The position numbers and the translations under genes were made by a program. Below are positions 1 to 7,852 of a stretch of DNA of 16,368 bases, one piece after another. Under the pieces are notes generated by a model. It saw only the letters and a list, made by a program, of their open reading frames with translations. It was not told the origin of the DNA and searched no databases. Each line of letters starts with the position of its first letter. Positions within the stretch are counted from its first letter, which is position 1. The stretch comes from an uncultured Paraburkholderia sp. (lineage in GTDB: Bacteria > Pseudomonadota > Gammaproteobacteria > Burkholderiales > Burkholderiaceae), in the NCBI GenBank assembly GCA_937917025.1, contig CALFSF010000404.1, positions 1 to 16,368 on the forward strand, given 5' to 3'.

Positions 1-1882
1 TCCCGGATTCGGGCGTCCAGCGCGCTTCCTTGCCCGACTTCATGAACACGACCGGCACGGCAACCTGCGCGGGCCGCGCCGCCGGCTTGACCGCGGCCGC
101 ATCCACCGCATCCACTTTACGCACCAGCGAGGCCGGCCCAAACGCCTCCGCATGAACGCGCGCATCGGCGACGTTCAGCCCGCGCAGGCCGTCATAGACG
201 CTCTGCATGAACGGCGCCGGACCGCAAAGATAGAAGTCGTAGTCGTTGAACGGCAGCGTGCGGCTCAGCATCGCCATATCGATGCGGCCGGCCTCGTCGT
301 AATCCTGCGCTTCGAGCGCGCCGTCGGTCTGGCTCAGCACGCGGATCACACGCACCGCGCCGCCGGCCGCCTGTTCGAGCGCGGCGATTTCGCGCTCGAA
401 CGCGCGTTCCGCCTTCGAGCGCGCCGCATAAAACAGATACGTCGTGCGGATGCGGCGCTTGCGAAATCCTTCATAGACGACATGCCGCAACATCGCGAGC
501 ATCGGCGTAATGCCGACGCCCGCGGCAAGCAGCACAGCCGGACGACGCTCGGTCGCATCGATCGTGAAGCTGCCCGCCGGGCTGCGCGCCTCGATCACGT
601 CGCCGGTGGAGAGCGCGTCGTGCAGATACGACGACACGCGTCCCTCGCGCTTCACGCTGATCCGGTAGAGACCATCGGAAGGCGCGACCGACAGCGTGTA
701 GGTGCGCAGCGCCGGTCGGGTTTCGCCGGGCAGCGTCACGCGTACCGGCAGATGCTGACCCGCGGCATGCGGCGCGAGCCCGGCGCCGTCGGCGGGTTCC
801 AGATGAAACGAACGGATCGTCGCGCTTTCGTCGACGACGCGTGCGATCTTCATCGGCCGCCACGCATTAGCGAGCGACGCGGCCTTCAGCCGGCTCGCGG
901 CTTCGTGCCAGTCGCCCGTGAGCAGCGCGCTCGGTGAGGCGCCGTCGCGGCGCTTCGTCCAGCGCAGCGGCAACGCGCCGCCGCGAAACACCGCGCGACG
1001 CGTCGTGAAGCGCCAGAGCCGTTCGGCGCCCTGAAACGCCGCGATTTCCGGCGAATCGAGAATGACTTCCGCGTCGCCCGTGAGTTGCAGCAGATCGCCG
1101 GTTTCGAAATCGGTGAACACGAGCCCGGCCTTCGGATTGACCAGAAAATTGCCGAGCGTATTGAAGAACAGGTTGCCGGCGAAATCGGGAACCGTCAGCA
1201 CGCTGTCTTCGCCGATGCGCACGAAGCCCGGCTTGCCGCCGCGATGCGAGACGTCGACCTGGCGTTGCGTCACGCCGCCTTCATCGCGATCCACGTACGA
1301 GGCCACGAAAAACGCATCCGCACCGCGAATCAGCGCGCGGGCGCGTTCGTCGAGATGATCCGCGTACTGCGGCGCGACGCTCGCGGGACTCGCTGCATCG
1401 CGAACGAACGCATAGTCGCGCAGCGTGATGTATTGCGGACAATTGCCGAAGCTCGTGCCGACGAGCAGATCGAAGCCGCTCGCGTGCTCGCGCCGCACCG
1501 TGCCGTTCAACCGGTTGCGCCGGCGCGTCATCAGATCGATGCCGAGCAGCGCGATCGCGTTGCCGTCTTCCATGCCGCTGTCGGCGGGGTCCATCGCGTC
1601 GCGGGCGTTGCCGACGTGCAGCGTGAGCGCATCGGGCGAATGCATGAAACCCGGCTGGCCGGCGCGCACGGTTGCCCACACGTCGCCCGCCGGATCGACC
1701 GCGCCGAGCATCACGTATGGCAGGAGCGGATAGAACGCCCGATGTTGTTCCGGCAGAAAGTCGCGCAGCGCGCGGCGGCCGGTTTCTTCCATTTGTTTGT
1801 CTACGCCGGCCTTGCGCTGGATGGTGATCTCGCCTGCGTGCCACGGCGAACGTGCAGGCGTTTCAGGTGCTTCGACCATCAT
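1..1882 (-). CDS. PPOX-domain / ferredoxin-NADP reductase / 2Fe-2S fusion flavoprotein (3' end outside window)
   Basis: Three-domain redox protein, probably passing electrons from NAD(P)H through FAD to a 2Fe-2S ferredoxin domain; its physiological substrate is unknown. About 627 codons are visible. Residues ~40-310 resemble the pyridoxamine-phosphate-oxidase-like (PPOX) split-barrel fold. From ~340 follows a ferredoxin-reductase module: the FAD-binding RTYTLS motif lies near 393, the nucleotide-binding GVGITPML motif near 452-459 and CGPAPFM near 553. The last ~20 visible residues (from VPVVFMKSG) look like the start of a plant-type 2Fe-2S ferredoxin domain, whose cysteines lie beyond base 1. 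Two ATGs are adjacent (1882 and 1879), preceded by a GGGAG ribosome site. It follows the GST gene by 64 bases on the same strand, so the two are probably co-transcribed. Domain assignment is firm from motifs; the PPOX boundary is approximate. Confidence 0.9.
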   Translation of the reverse strand, partial: MMVEAPETPARSPWHAGEITIQRKAGVDKQMEETGRRALRDFLPEQHRAFYPLLPYVMLGAVDPAGDVWATVRAGQPGFMHSPDALTLHVGNARDAMDPADSGMEDGNAIALLGIDLMTRRRNRLNGTVRREHASGFDLLVGTSFGNCPQYITLRDYAFVRDAASPASVAPQYADHLDERARALIRGADAFFVASYVDRDEGGVTQRQVDVSHRGGKPGFVRIGEDSVLTVPDFAGNLFFNTLGNFLVNPKAGLVFTDFETGDLLQLTGDAEVILDSPEIAAFQGAERLWRFTTRRAVFRGGALPLRWTKRRDGASPSALLTGDWHEAASRLKAASLANAWRPMKIARVVDESATIRSFHLEPADGAGLAPHAAGQHLPVRVTLPGETRPALRTYTLSVAPSDGLYRISVKREGRVSSYLHDALSTGDVIEARSPAGSFTIDATERRPAVLLAAGVGITPMLAMLRHVVYEGFRKRRIRTTYLFYAARSKAERAFEREIAALEQAAGGAVRVIRVLSQTDGALEAQDYDEAGRIDMAMLSRTLPFNDYDFYLCGPAPFMQSVYDGLRGLNVADARVHAEAFGPASLVRKVDAVDAAAVKPAARPAQVAVPVVFMKSGKEARWTPESG

Positions 1883-1946
1883 GGCAGCTCCCGGCAAGGC
1901 AGGCATTTGCGTGGACGCGGCGCATCCACGCTGAAGGGGCGAACGA

Positions 1947-2567
1947 TCAGGCGGCTTTCCCGGCGAGCCCGCCTGCCGACTGCACGAACGGCACGAATCC
2001 CGGCAACGCTTCGACGCGGGCGAGCCATGCCGTCACGTTCGGATACCCGCTAAGGTCCACGTTGCCTTCCGGCGCGCGGGCCACGTAGCTGTAGAGCGCC
2101 ACATCGGCAATCGAAGGATGCGCGAGCGCGATCCATTCGCGTCCCGTCAGTTGGGCTTCGATGCGCGCGAGCAGCGTGTGCGCGCGGGCGATCACTTCAT
2201 CGGCCTGGAGCTTCGCGCCGAACAGCGTGACGAGACGCGCGGCGGCGGGGCCGAATGCGAGGTCGCCGGCGGCGACCGACAGCCAGCGCTGCACGGCGGC
2301 GGCCTGCCGCGGCTCGACGGGCAGCCAGTCGGTCTTGCCGAAGCGGCTCGCGAGATAGACCAGGATCGCGTTCGAATCGGGGATCACCGTGTCGCCGTCC
2401 ACCAGCACCGGTATCTGGCCGAACGCGTTGAGCTTCAGGAATTCGGGCGACTTCTGTTCGCGCTTCGTCAGGTCGACTTCGACCAGTTCGTGCTCGATGC
2501 CGAGCAGCGAAAGAAAGAGACGTGCGCGATGCGCATGACCGGACAACGGGTGGTGATAAAGCTTCAT
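1947..2567 (-). CDS. Glutathione S-transferase
   Basis: Cytosolic glutathione transferase of 206 residues, the usual family length. The N-terminal thioredoxin-like half (1-~78) has a candidate catalytic serine at 9 (HHPLSG), the cis-proline in QIPVL (P53) that contacts glutathione, and the Asp-Ser pair at 64-65 expected to hold its gamma-glutamyl group. Residues ~85-206 form the all-helical C-terminal domain, with the N-capping motif around HPSIADVAL. The start at 2567 is chosen because GAGGAG sits about seven bases upstream and the family begins MKLYHHP; a reading frame open to 2735 adds no family-like sequence. The gene lies downstream of a LysR gene and directly upstream of the flavoprotein fusion, all on one strand. 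That suggests a stress or xenobiotic response unit, but the substrate cannot be read from sequence. Confidence 0.93.
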   Translation of the reverse strand: MKLYHHPLSGHAHRARLFLSLLGIEHELVEVDLTKREQKSPEFLKLNAFGQIPVLVDGDTVIPDSNAILVYLASRFGKTDWLPVEPRQAAAVQRWLSVAAGDLAFGPAAARLVTLFGAKLQADEVIARAHTLLARIEAQLTGREWIALAHPSIADVALYSYVARAPEGNVDLSGYPNVTAWLARVEALPGFVPFVQSAGGLAGKAA

Positions 2568-2616
2568 TCGGTTCTCCTCGGACGGATTCAGGGGGGACGT
2601 ATCTGGCAGCGATTGC

Positions 2617-2645
2617 AGTCTAGGCGTCGTCGTCACGGGTTTGAA
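2617..2645 (-). promoter_or_regulatory. Candidate sigma70 promoter for the GST / flavoprotein genes
   Basis: Read on the minus strand, TTCAAA (-35, 2640-2645) and TAGACT (-10, 2617-2622) are separated by exactly 17 bases. Each matches the consensus at four of six positions. Transcription would start near 2610, about 43 bases before the GST start codon. No other comparable pair was seen in the 171-base gap after the LysR gene. Confidence 0.4.
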
Positions 2646-2666
2646 TCCGTCGCGCGGAGAATTGAC

Positions 2667-2679
2667 CGTTCGCGAAACG
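2667..2679. promoter_or_regulatory. Candidate LysR operator (palindromic core TTCGCGAA)
   Basis: CGTTCGCGAAACG is a near-perfect 13-base palindrome with the perfect core TTCGCGAA (2669-2676). Its centre lies about 62 bases upstream of the transcription start inferred from the promoter at 2617-2645, which is the usual position of a LysR-type recognition site. A T-N11-A match (minus strand, 2675 to 2663) overlaps it but is not centred on the palindrome. Assignment rests on position and symmetry only. Confidence 0.3.
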
Positions 2680-2738
2680 AGAAGAGTGCGGGGAAAGCCC
2701 GCCGCATGGGCGTCCTGGCCCTGGCAGCGGCACAACCG

Positions 2739-3641
2739 CTATGGATTGAGCGAGTCGTCCGAGCGCAGCGTTTCGATCGCGAGATCGACGAACGTGCGCA
2801 CCTTGCGCGTGACGTGGCGTCCTTCGCGATGCATCACGTGGATCGGCAGCGGCGGCGGCTCGAAGTCCTCCAGCACGATCCGCAGCGTGCCGTCGCGCAG
2901 TTGCTGCGCGACCTGGTACGACAGCAGTTGCGTGAGCCCGAGGCCCGCGACGACCGCGCTGATCGCAGAATCGTTGGTCGTCGTGGTCATCCGCGGTTTG
3001 ACGCGCACCGCGTAGCGGCGCTCGTCGCTGCCAAAACGCCATTCGGAGAGCGTCGACACGCCGCTTGCCGACACGATCGCGCGCCCGGCCAGGTCCTCGG
3101 GATGGCGGGGAACCCCGTGCCGCGCCAGATAACCGGGCGAAGCACACACCACGCGGCGAACCTGTCCGACGCGCACCGCCTGCATCGACGAATCCGGCAG
3201 ATCGCCGAGGCGAATCGCGACGTCGATGCCTTCATCGACGATGTTGACGATGCGATCGAGAAACCAGCAGCTGACGTCGACTTCCGGATACCGGCCGAGA
3301 TAGTCGGTGACGATCGGTGTCACGTAGTACTTGCCGAACAGCATCGACGACGTGATCGACAGCAGGCCGCGCGTCGTGCCGTGCATGCTGGTGGCGGACT
3401 GCTCGGCTTCCTCGATGTCCGCGAGAATGCGCCGGCACCGGTCGGCATAATCGGCGCCGGTGTCGGTCACGCGCACCGTGCGCGTCGTGCGGGTGAGAAG
3501 CCGCACGCCCATCGCGTCCTCGAGTTCGCCCACCATGCGCGTCACCACGGAAGGCGACACCTTCAGCTTGCGTGCCGCCGACGCGAACCCGCCGGTATCC
3601 ACCACGGTCAGGAAGGTAGTCATGGCTTGCAGACGGTCCAT
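2739..3641 (-). CDS. LysR-family transcriptional regulator
   Basis: DNA-binding regulator of 300 residues, normal for the LysR family. Residues ~1-60 form the winged helix-turn-helix (FASAARKLKVSPSVVTRMV at ~19-37, then LLTRTTRTVRVTDTG). Residues ~90-300 are the periplasmic-binding-protein-like effector domain, with the RLGDLPDSSM segment common in LysR proteins related to CrgA and similar regulators. The start at 3641 (MDRLQAM) is preceded by AGGAG and matches the family N-terminus; an extension open to 3779 is low-complexity, so it is rejected. The gene sits upstream of and parallel to the GST and flavoprotein genes, its probable targets. The effector is unknown. Confidence 0.93.
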   Translation of the reverse strand: MDRLQAMTTFLTVVDTGGFASAARKLKVSPSVVTRMVGELEDAMGVRLLTRTTRTVRVTDTGADYADRCRRILADIEEAEQSATSMHGTTRGLLSITSSMLFGKYYVTPIVTDYLGRYPEVDVSCWFLDRIVNIVDEGIDVAIRLGDLPDSSMQAVRVGQVRRVVCASPGYLARHGVPRHPEDLAGRAIVSASGVSTLSEWRFGSDERRYAVRVKPRMTTTTNDSAISAVVAGLGLTQLLSYQVAQQLRDGTLRIVLEDFEPPPLPIHVMHREGRHVTRKVRTFVDLAIETLRSDDSLNP

Positions 3642-3808
3642 AGGGCTCCTGTGGCGGCGCGTTGGATGATGGGCGAGGGTGGGCCGGTGCAGCAAAGGAT
3701 ATCCCAGGCCGGGAAATTCGCGCGCCGGCGCGATTCGATCCGCGAAGCCCGTTGCGCGCCGGGCGCCGATGAACGACACTGCCAGCCTGACCTCATCGGT
3801 GAACGACC

Positions 3809-4189
3809 ATGAACCAGGAGACCGCCGCGCGCTTCGAGCGCGAATTCGTGCCGCGCATCACCGCCACGCTCGCGCGTATTTTCAGCGAACGCGTTCACGT
3901 CGACGTGATTCCGTATGGCGGCGCGCGGCATCCCACGCGGGTGCGCATCACCGCCGGGATCCTGCGGGCCGGCCACGGTTATACGTATCCACTCGACGTT
4001 TCGCTGACGTGGGACAGCGACGCGATTCACGGCTTGCAGGCGCCCGGCGGCGAGGCACGCTTCGCGCGCTATCTCGACGCGCTGCCGCGCAAGCTCGACA
4101 ACTGGCAGGGCGGGCGCGCGATCGATTTCGGCTCGCGCTCGCAGGCGGAGCCGTCGATATTGATCGGCGGGCTCGATTTCGAGGCGTGA
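3809..4189 (+). CDS. Small protein of unknown function (possibly DUF5594-like)
   Basis: A 126-residue soluble protein, with no signal peptide and no membrane segment. It reads as a globular alpha/beta domain: an acidic/basic N-terminal helix (residues 1-30), then a beta-rich stretch (HVDVIPYGG, TRVRITAGI, YTYPLDVSLTW) and a C-terminal part ending ILIGGLDFEA. I recall similar proteins in Burkholderiaceae annotated as DUF5594, but that name is from memory and uncertain. Codon use is typical of the window, which supports real coding. The ribosome site is weak (GGTGA ten bases before ATG). It is divergent from the LysR gene with a 167-base gap. No function can be proposed. Confidence 0.75.
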   Translation: MNQETAARFEREFVPRITATLARIFSERVHVDVIPYGGARHPTRVRITAGILRAGHGYTYPLDVSLTWDSDAIHGLQAPGGEARFARYLDALPRKLDNWQGGRAIDFGSRSQAEPSILIGGLDFEA

Positions 4190-4211
4190 CGCGGGGCTGA
4201 GCCGCCGTCTC

Positions 4212-4239
4212 TTGTGCCGGGCGGCCGTCATGCTACGAT
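4212..4239 (+). promoter_or_regulatory. Candidate sigma70 promoter for the 102-residue protein gene
   Basis: TTGTGC (4212-4217) and TACGAT (4234-4239) are separated by 16 bases. The -10 hexamer matches four of six consensus positions and the -35 three of six. Transcription would begin near 4246, about 20 bases before the start codon at 4267. Confidence 0.35.
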
Positions 4240-4266
4240 CTGACGGTCAGGACGATGGAGGTGGCT

Positions 4267-4575
4267 ATGGCTACGTACGCTGTTGACGCTGTACGCATCA
4301 ACCCTGCTAACGACCGCGTCACGCATGTGCGCTGGGCGCTCATCAATCCGAAGACCCACGAGTGGCTGTCGCAGCACGAAATCGTCGAGGTGGACGAGGT
4401 CGTCAACGTGATCCGTGCGGGTAACCTGGTCTGGTCGCTTTACACGCTCGGCGGCATGCGGCTCCTCGGGCCGAAGATCAAGACCGTCTCGCACACGGAC
4501 GGCCACGACGGCATCGATACGGATATTCCCGGCGGCCACGTCGAGAAATCGATCGACGATCTGCCGCGCGTCTGA
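4267..4575 (+). CDS. Small conserved-looking protein (DUF3892-like, uncertain)
   Basis: A 102-residue soluble protein. The start at 4267 (MATYAVDAV) is preferred over ATG 4255, because GGAGG at 4257-4261, which overlaps the earlier ATG, lies at ideal distance from 4267. Residues ~4-28 form a V-rich strand-helix start. Residues ~45-70 (VDEVVNVIRAGNLVWSLYTL) look like the domain core. The C-terminus GIDTD...SIDDLPRV resembles the acidic end with 'D.L..LP' seen in DUF3892 proteins; this is a pattern impression, not a database match. It has its own candidate promoter and converges on the dehydrogenase gene. Function unknown. Confidence 0.8.
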   Translation: MATYAVDAVRINPANDRVTHVRWALINPKTHEWLSQHEIVEVDEVVNVIRAGNLVWSLYTLGGMRLLGPKIKTVSHTDGHDGIDTDIPGGHVEKSIDDLPRV

Positions 4576-4600
4576 AATTCCCGCCGTCTTTCCCGCTCGC

Positions 4601-4646
4601 AAAAACGTGTACCGGTCGCCGGCGTTGCGCGCACGCGACCGGTACA
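4601..4646 (-). terminator. Intrinsic terminator of the glcB-dehydrogenase operon (minus strand)
   Basis: A perfect 12-base inverted repeat (TGTACCGGTCGC at 4608-4619, its complement at 4635-4646) encloses a 15-base loop. On the minus strand the stem is followed by CGTTTTT, as expected of a Rho-independent terminator. It lies between two convergent genes, so the hairpin may also slow plus-strand transcription, although there is no T-run on that side. Confidence 0.75.
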
Positions 4647-4674
4647 TCGCCCGTTTAAACGCCTGCCGCGCCCG

Positions 4675-5430
4675 TCAAAGCGCGCGGATATCGGCGACCG
4701 GTTCCTGCCCGAACGCGTCGCTCAACACGTAGTCGACCAGCTTCGCCGCCGATGCTTCCGGCGACGCCAGTTGCCCGTTGCGCTTGAGATCCTCGAACTT
4801 GCCGCGCGACGGAAACTGCTCCGCGCTCGCGTCGCGGATTTCCGCCTGCATCCCCGTATCGACGGCGCCCGGCGCCAGGCTGCAGATCCGCAGCGCGCGG
4901 GTTTCGTCGAGCGCAACGGCGCGCGCGTGATGATCGAGCGCCGCCTTCGTCGCGCAATAGATGCTCCAGCCCGCATACGCGTTGCGCGCCGCGCCGCTGG
5001 AAACATGCACGATGCGCCGGTCGGTTGCGTCCTCGCTTGCAGCGCTGAACGCGCTTGCCAGCATCAGCGGCGCGGCCACGTTCAGGCTGACGGCGCCCGC
5101 GATCGCGGTAACGTCCTGCATATCGAGCGGACCGATCGGCTGCACCATGCCCGCGTTGTTGATCAGCACGACGCGCGCCGCGCCCGCCAGAAAGCCGCGC
5201 AACGCATCGCCGCCGAGCCACCACGCGAACTGCGCGGGATCGGCAAGATCGAGTTCGACTTCGGTGAGCGCGTGCGGATAGCGTTGCGCGAGCGAAGCGT
5301 TCAGCGAACGCGCGACGCCCAGCACCGCGATGCCGCGTTCGAGCAGCGCCGCGGCGAGCGCGTCGCCGAGGCCCCGCGTGTGGCCCGTGACGATCGCGCG
5401 CGTCGCCGTCTTCGTTTGCGGGGCCGTCAT
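4675..5430 (-). CDS. Short-chain dehydrogenase/reductase (SDR)
   Basis: Classical NAD(P)-dependent oxidoreductase of 251 residues, the standard length. A Rossmann fold begins with the cofactor motif TGHTRGLG (15-22). NNAG lies at 91-94, the catalytic triad is probably S144 or S145 with Y158 and K162 (YCATK), and PGAVDTGM follows at 187-194. The sequence is closest in feel to sepiapterin/benzil-reductase-like SDRs; the substrate is not predictable. The start at 5430 overlaps the malate synthase stop codon in an ATGA, indicating translational coupling; a longer frame to 5754 is only the antisense-free shadow of glcB. A strong intrinsic terminator lies 29 bases downstream. The pairing with malate synthase suggests, but does not show, a role in C2 or hydroxyacid metabolism. 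Confidence 0.93.
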   Translation of the reverse strand: MTAPQTKTATRAIVTGHTRGLGDALAAALLERGIAVLGVARSLNASLAQRYPHALTEVELDLADPAQFAWWLGGDALRGFLAGAARVVLINNAGMVQPIGPLDMQDVTAIAGAVSLNVAAPLMLASAFSAASEDATDRRIVHVSSGAARNAYAGWSIYCATKAALDHHARAVALDETRALRICSLAPGAVDTGMQAEIRDASAEQFPSRGKFEDLKRNGQLASPEASAAKLVDYVLSDAFGQEPVADIRAL

Positions 5431-7604
5431 GCGCGGGCCTGCTTCAGTTCGAGACGGAACTTGTGCAGCAGCGGCTCGGTGTACCCCGACGGCTGCTCGC
5501 GTCCCTCGAAGACGAGCGCGCACGCGGCCTTGAACGCAAGCGACGCGTCGAAGTCCGGCGCCATCGGGTGATAGTGCGGATCGCCGGCGTTCTGCTTGTC
5601 GACGACCTTCGCCATCCGCTGCATGGTTTGCATCACGAGCTCGGGCGTCACCACGCCGTGACGCAGCCAGTTCGCGATGTGCTGGCTGGAAATGCGCAGC
5701 GTCGCGCGGTCTTCCATCAGGCCGACGTCGTGAATGTCCGGCACCTTCGAGCAACCGACGCCCTGATCAATCCAGCGCACCACGTAGCCGAGGATGCCCT
5801 GCGCGTTGTTCTCGACCTCGCTGCGGATTTCGTCGTCTGACCATTGCGCCTTCTCGACGACCGGAACGGTGAGGAGCCCCTTGAGCAACGCGTCGCGCTC
5901 GCTTGCATAAGCGATGCGTTCCATCTCTTCCTGCACGGCCTGCACGTCGATCTTGTGATAGTGCAGTGCGTGCAGCGTGGCCGCGGTCGGCGAGGGCACC
6001 CACGCGGTGTTCGCGCCCGCCTTCGGATGCGCGATCTTCTGTTCGAGCATCGCGTGCATCAGGTCGGGCATCGCCCACATGCCCTTGCCGATCTGCGCGC
6101 GGCCACGCAGTCCGGCGTCGAGGCCGGCGAGCACGTTATTGCGCTCGTACGACGCAATCCAGCTCGACGACTTCATGTCGCCCTTGCGGATCATCGCGCC
6201 GGCTTCCATCGCCGAATGCATCTCGTCGCCGGTGCGGTCGAGAAAGCCCGTGTTGATGAACGCGACACGTTCGGCGGCCGCGGCGATACACGCCTGCAGA
6301 TTCACGCTCGTGCGGCGCTCCTCGTCCATGATGCCCATCTTGATCGTGTTGTGCGGCAGGCCGAGCAGCGTCTCGACGCGCGCCAACAGGTCGGAGGCGA
6401 ACGCGACTTCGGCGGGGCCGTGCATCTTCGGCTTCACGATGTAGATCGAGCCGGTGCGCGAATTCAGCCTGTTCTGCAGGTCGTGGATCGCGCAGAGCGT
6501 CGTGACGACCGCATCGAGAATGCCCTCGGGAATCTCGTTGCCGTCGCGGTCGGTGATGGCCGGGTTCGTCATCAGATGCCCGACGTTGCGCACGAAAAGC
6601 AGCGACCGGCCATGCAGCCTGAACGTCGAGCCGTCGGTGCGGCGGTACTCGCGATCGGCGTTCAGGCGGCGCGTGAACGTCTTGCCGTTCTTCGTGACTT
6701 CCTCGGTCAGCGTGCCTTTCATCAGGCCGATCCAGTTGCGATAGAGCTGGACCTTGTCGTCGGCATCGACGGCGGCCACCGAATCCTCGCAGTCGATGAT
6801 CGTGCTCACCGCGGCTTCCATCAGCACGTCTTTCACATGCGCGGCGTCGGTCTTGCCGATCGGATCATGGGCGTCGATCTGGATTTCGAAGTGCAAGCCG
6901 TTGTGCTTCAGCAGGATCGCCGACGGGGCATTCGCGTCGCCCTGGAAACCGGCGAATTGCGCCGGCGTTTGCAGCGCGGTCGCGCCGTTCTTCAACAAGA
7001 CGACGAGCTCGTTGCCTTCGATGCTGTAACGCGTGGCGTCCGCATGCGAGCCGCTTGCGAGCGGCGCGGCTTCGTCGAGAAACGCGCGCGCGAATGCGAT
7101 CACGCGCGCGCCGCGCACCGGATTGAACGCCTTCTGCTTTTCGGCGCCGCCGGTGTCGGGAATCGCGTCGGTGCCGTAGAGCGCGTCGTACAGGCTGCCC
7201 CAGCGCGCGTTCGCGGCGTTGAGCGCATAGCGCTGGTTCGACAGCGGCACGACGAGTTGCGGGCCGGCCTGCGTGGAGATTTCACTGTCGACGCTGGCGG
7301 TCGTCGCCTTGAACGCCGCCGGCGCGGGCACGATGTAACCGATGCCTTCGAGGAACGCGCGATACGCGGCGAGATCGCGCACCGGGCCCGGATTCGCGCG
7401 ATGCCACGTGTCGAGTTCCGTTTGCAGCCGGTCGCGTTCGGCGAGCAGTGCGCGGTTTCTGGGCGCGAGGTCGTGCACGAGGGCATCGAAACCCGCCCAG
7501 AACCGGTCGGTATCGACACCGGTGCCGGGCAGGGCTTCGTTGTCGATAAACTGTTTGAGTCCGGCTGCAATGCGCAGCCCGCCTTGGTCGGTCATCTGGG
7601 TCAT
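5427..7604 (-). CDS. glcB: Malate synthase G
   Basis: Condenses glyoxylate with acetyl-CoA to malate in the cytosol (glyoxylate bypass, glycolate use). It has 725 residues against about 723 for E. coli GlcB. Active-site residues are all present, each one position later than in E. coli: R339 (VRNVGHLM), Mg2+ ligands E428 (GIMDEERRT) and D456 (GFLDRTGDE), catalytic base D632 (MEDRATLR) and the conserved C618 (GCSKVPD). The N-terminal helical clasp (1-~90), TIM barrel and C-terminal plug are all complete. The start at 7604 (MTQMTDQ) has GGAG seven bases upstream; a frame open to 7685 runs through the glcG remnant out of its frame and is rejected. An SDR gene follows with a 4-base overlap. Divergently upstream is a carboxylate transporter gene pair. 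Confidence 0.98.
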   Translation of the reverse strand: MTQMTDQGGLRIAAGLKQFIDNEALPGTGVDTDRFWAGFDALVHDLAPRNRALLAERDRLQTELDTWHRANPGPVRDLAAYRAFLEGIGYIVPAPAAFKATTASVDSEISTQAGPQLVVPLSNQRYALNAANARWGSLYDALYGTDAIPDTGGAEKQKAFNPVRGARVIAFARAFLDEAAPLASGSHADATRYSIEGNELVVLLKNGATALQTPAQFAGFQGDANAPSAILLKHNGLHFEIQIDAHDPIGKTDAAHVKDVLMEAAVSTIIDCEDSVAAVDADDKVQLYRNWIGLMKGTLTEEVTKNGKTFTRRLNADREYRRTDGSTFRLHGRSLLFVRNVGHLMTNPAITDRDGNEIPEGILDAVVTTLCAIHDLQNRLNSRTGSIYIVKPKMHGPAEVAFASDLLARVETLLGLPHNTIKMGIMDEERRTSVNLQACIAAAAERVAFINTGFLDRTGDEMHSAMEAGAMIRKGDMKSSSWIASYERNNVLAGLDAGLRGRAQIGKGMWAMPDLMHAMLEQKIAHPKAGANTAWVPSPTAATLHALHYHKIDVQAVQEEMERIAYASERDALLKGLLTVPVVEKAQWSDDEIRSEVENNAQGILGYVVRWIDQGVGCSKVPDIHDVGLMEDRATLRISSQHIANWLRHGVVTPELVMQTMQRMAKVVDKQNAGDPHYHPMAPDFDASLAFKAACALVFEGREQPSGYTEPLLHKFRLELKQARA

Positions 7605-7641
7605 GAACTGCTCCGTCTGTCTGTATGGGCCTGTTGCCCGT

Positions 7642-7852
7642 TCAAGCGTGGGTACTGTGAGCGCCGGCACGCGCCACGTGGGCATCCTGGTCCGCCTTCA
7701 CGCCTGACACGCCAAAGTCGCCGACGACCTGGCCGTCGACCGTCACCGGCACGCCCCCCTTCGAGGGTACCGGAAAGCGGTGCGCCGAGGAAAGCCGTGC
7801 GTGCGCCGTCGAGGTCTTCGCATTGCTTCGATGGGCGGTGGCGCGAGCCGCG
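7642..7852 (-). pseudogene. Remnant of a GlcG/HbpS-like (DUF336) gene
   Basis: Reading the minus strand to a stop at 7642-7644 gives GGVPVTVDGQVVGDFGVSG followed by ADQDAHVARAG, the hallmark C-terminus of GlcG/HbpS haem-binding-like proteins. About ten residues ahead of it, NAKTSTAHARLSS corresponds to the helix 'KA.TA....RPS' of that family, but the normal connecting stretch of some 20-30 residues is missing. Nothing recognisable remains of the N-terminal half: the frame runs into unrelated sequence and a stop near 7962. The remnant sits on the same strand directly upstream of glcB, as glcG does in E. coli glcDEFGBA. I take it as a decayed glcG. The upstream limit at 7852 is approximate, and a short unrelated fusion peptide cannot be excluded. 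Confidence 0.7.

Noticed and set aside
152..2053. Plus-strand frames across the first 2 kb
   Set aside because: Antisense to the flavoprotein fusion, which is open on the minus strand through the window edge and carries FNR motifs.
2118..3812. 564-codon plus-strand frame across the GST and LysR genes
   Set aside because: Antisense shadow: its Arg/His/Asp-rich composition is typical of the complement of GC-rich genes, while the minus strand has clear family motifs and ribosome sites.
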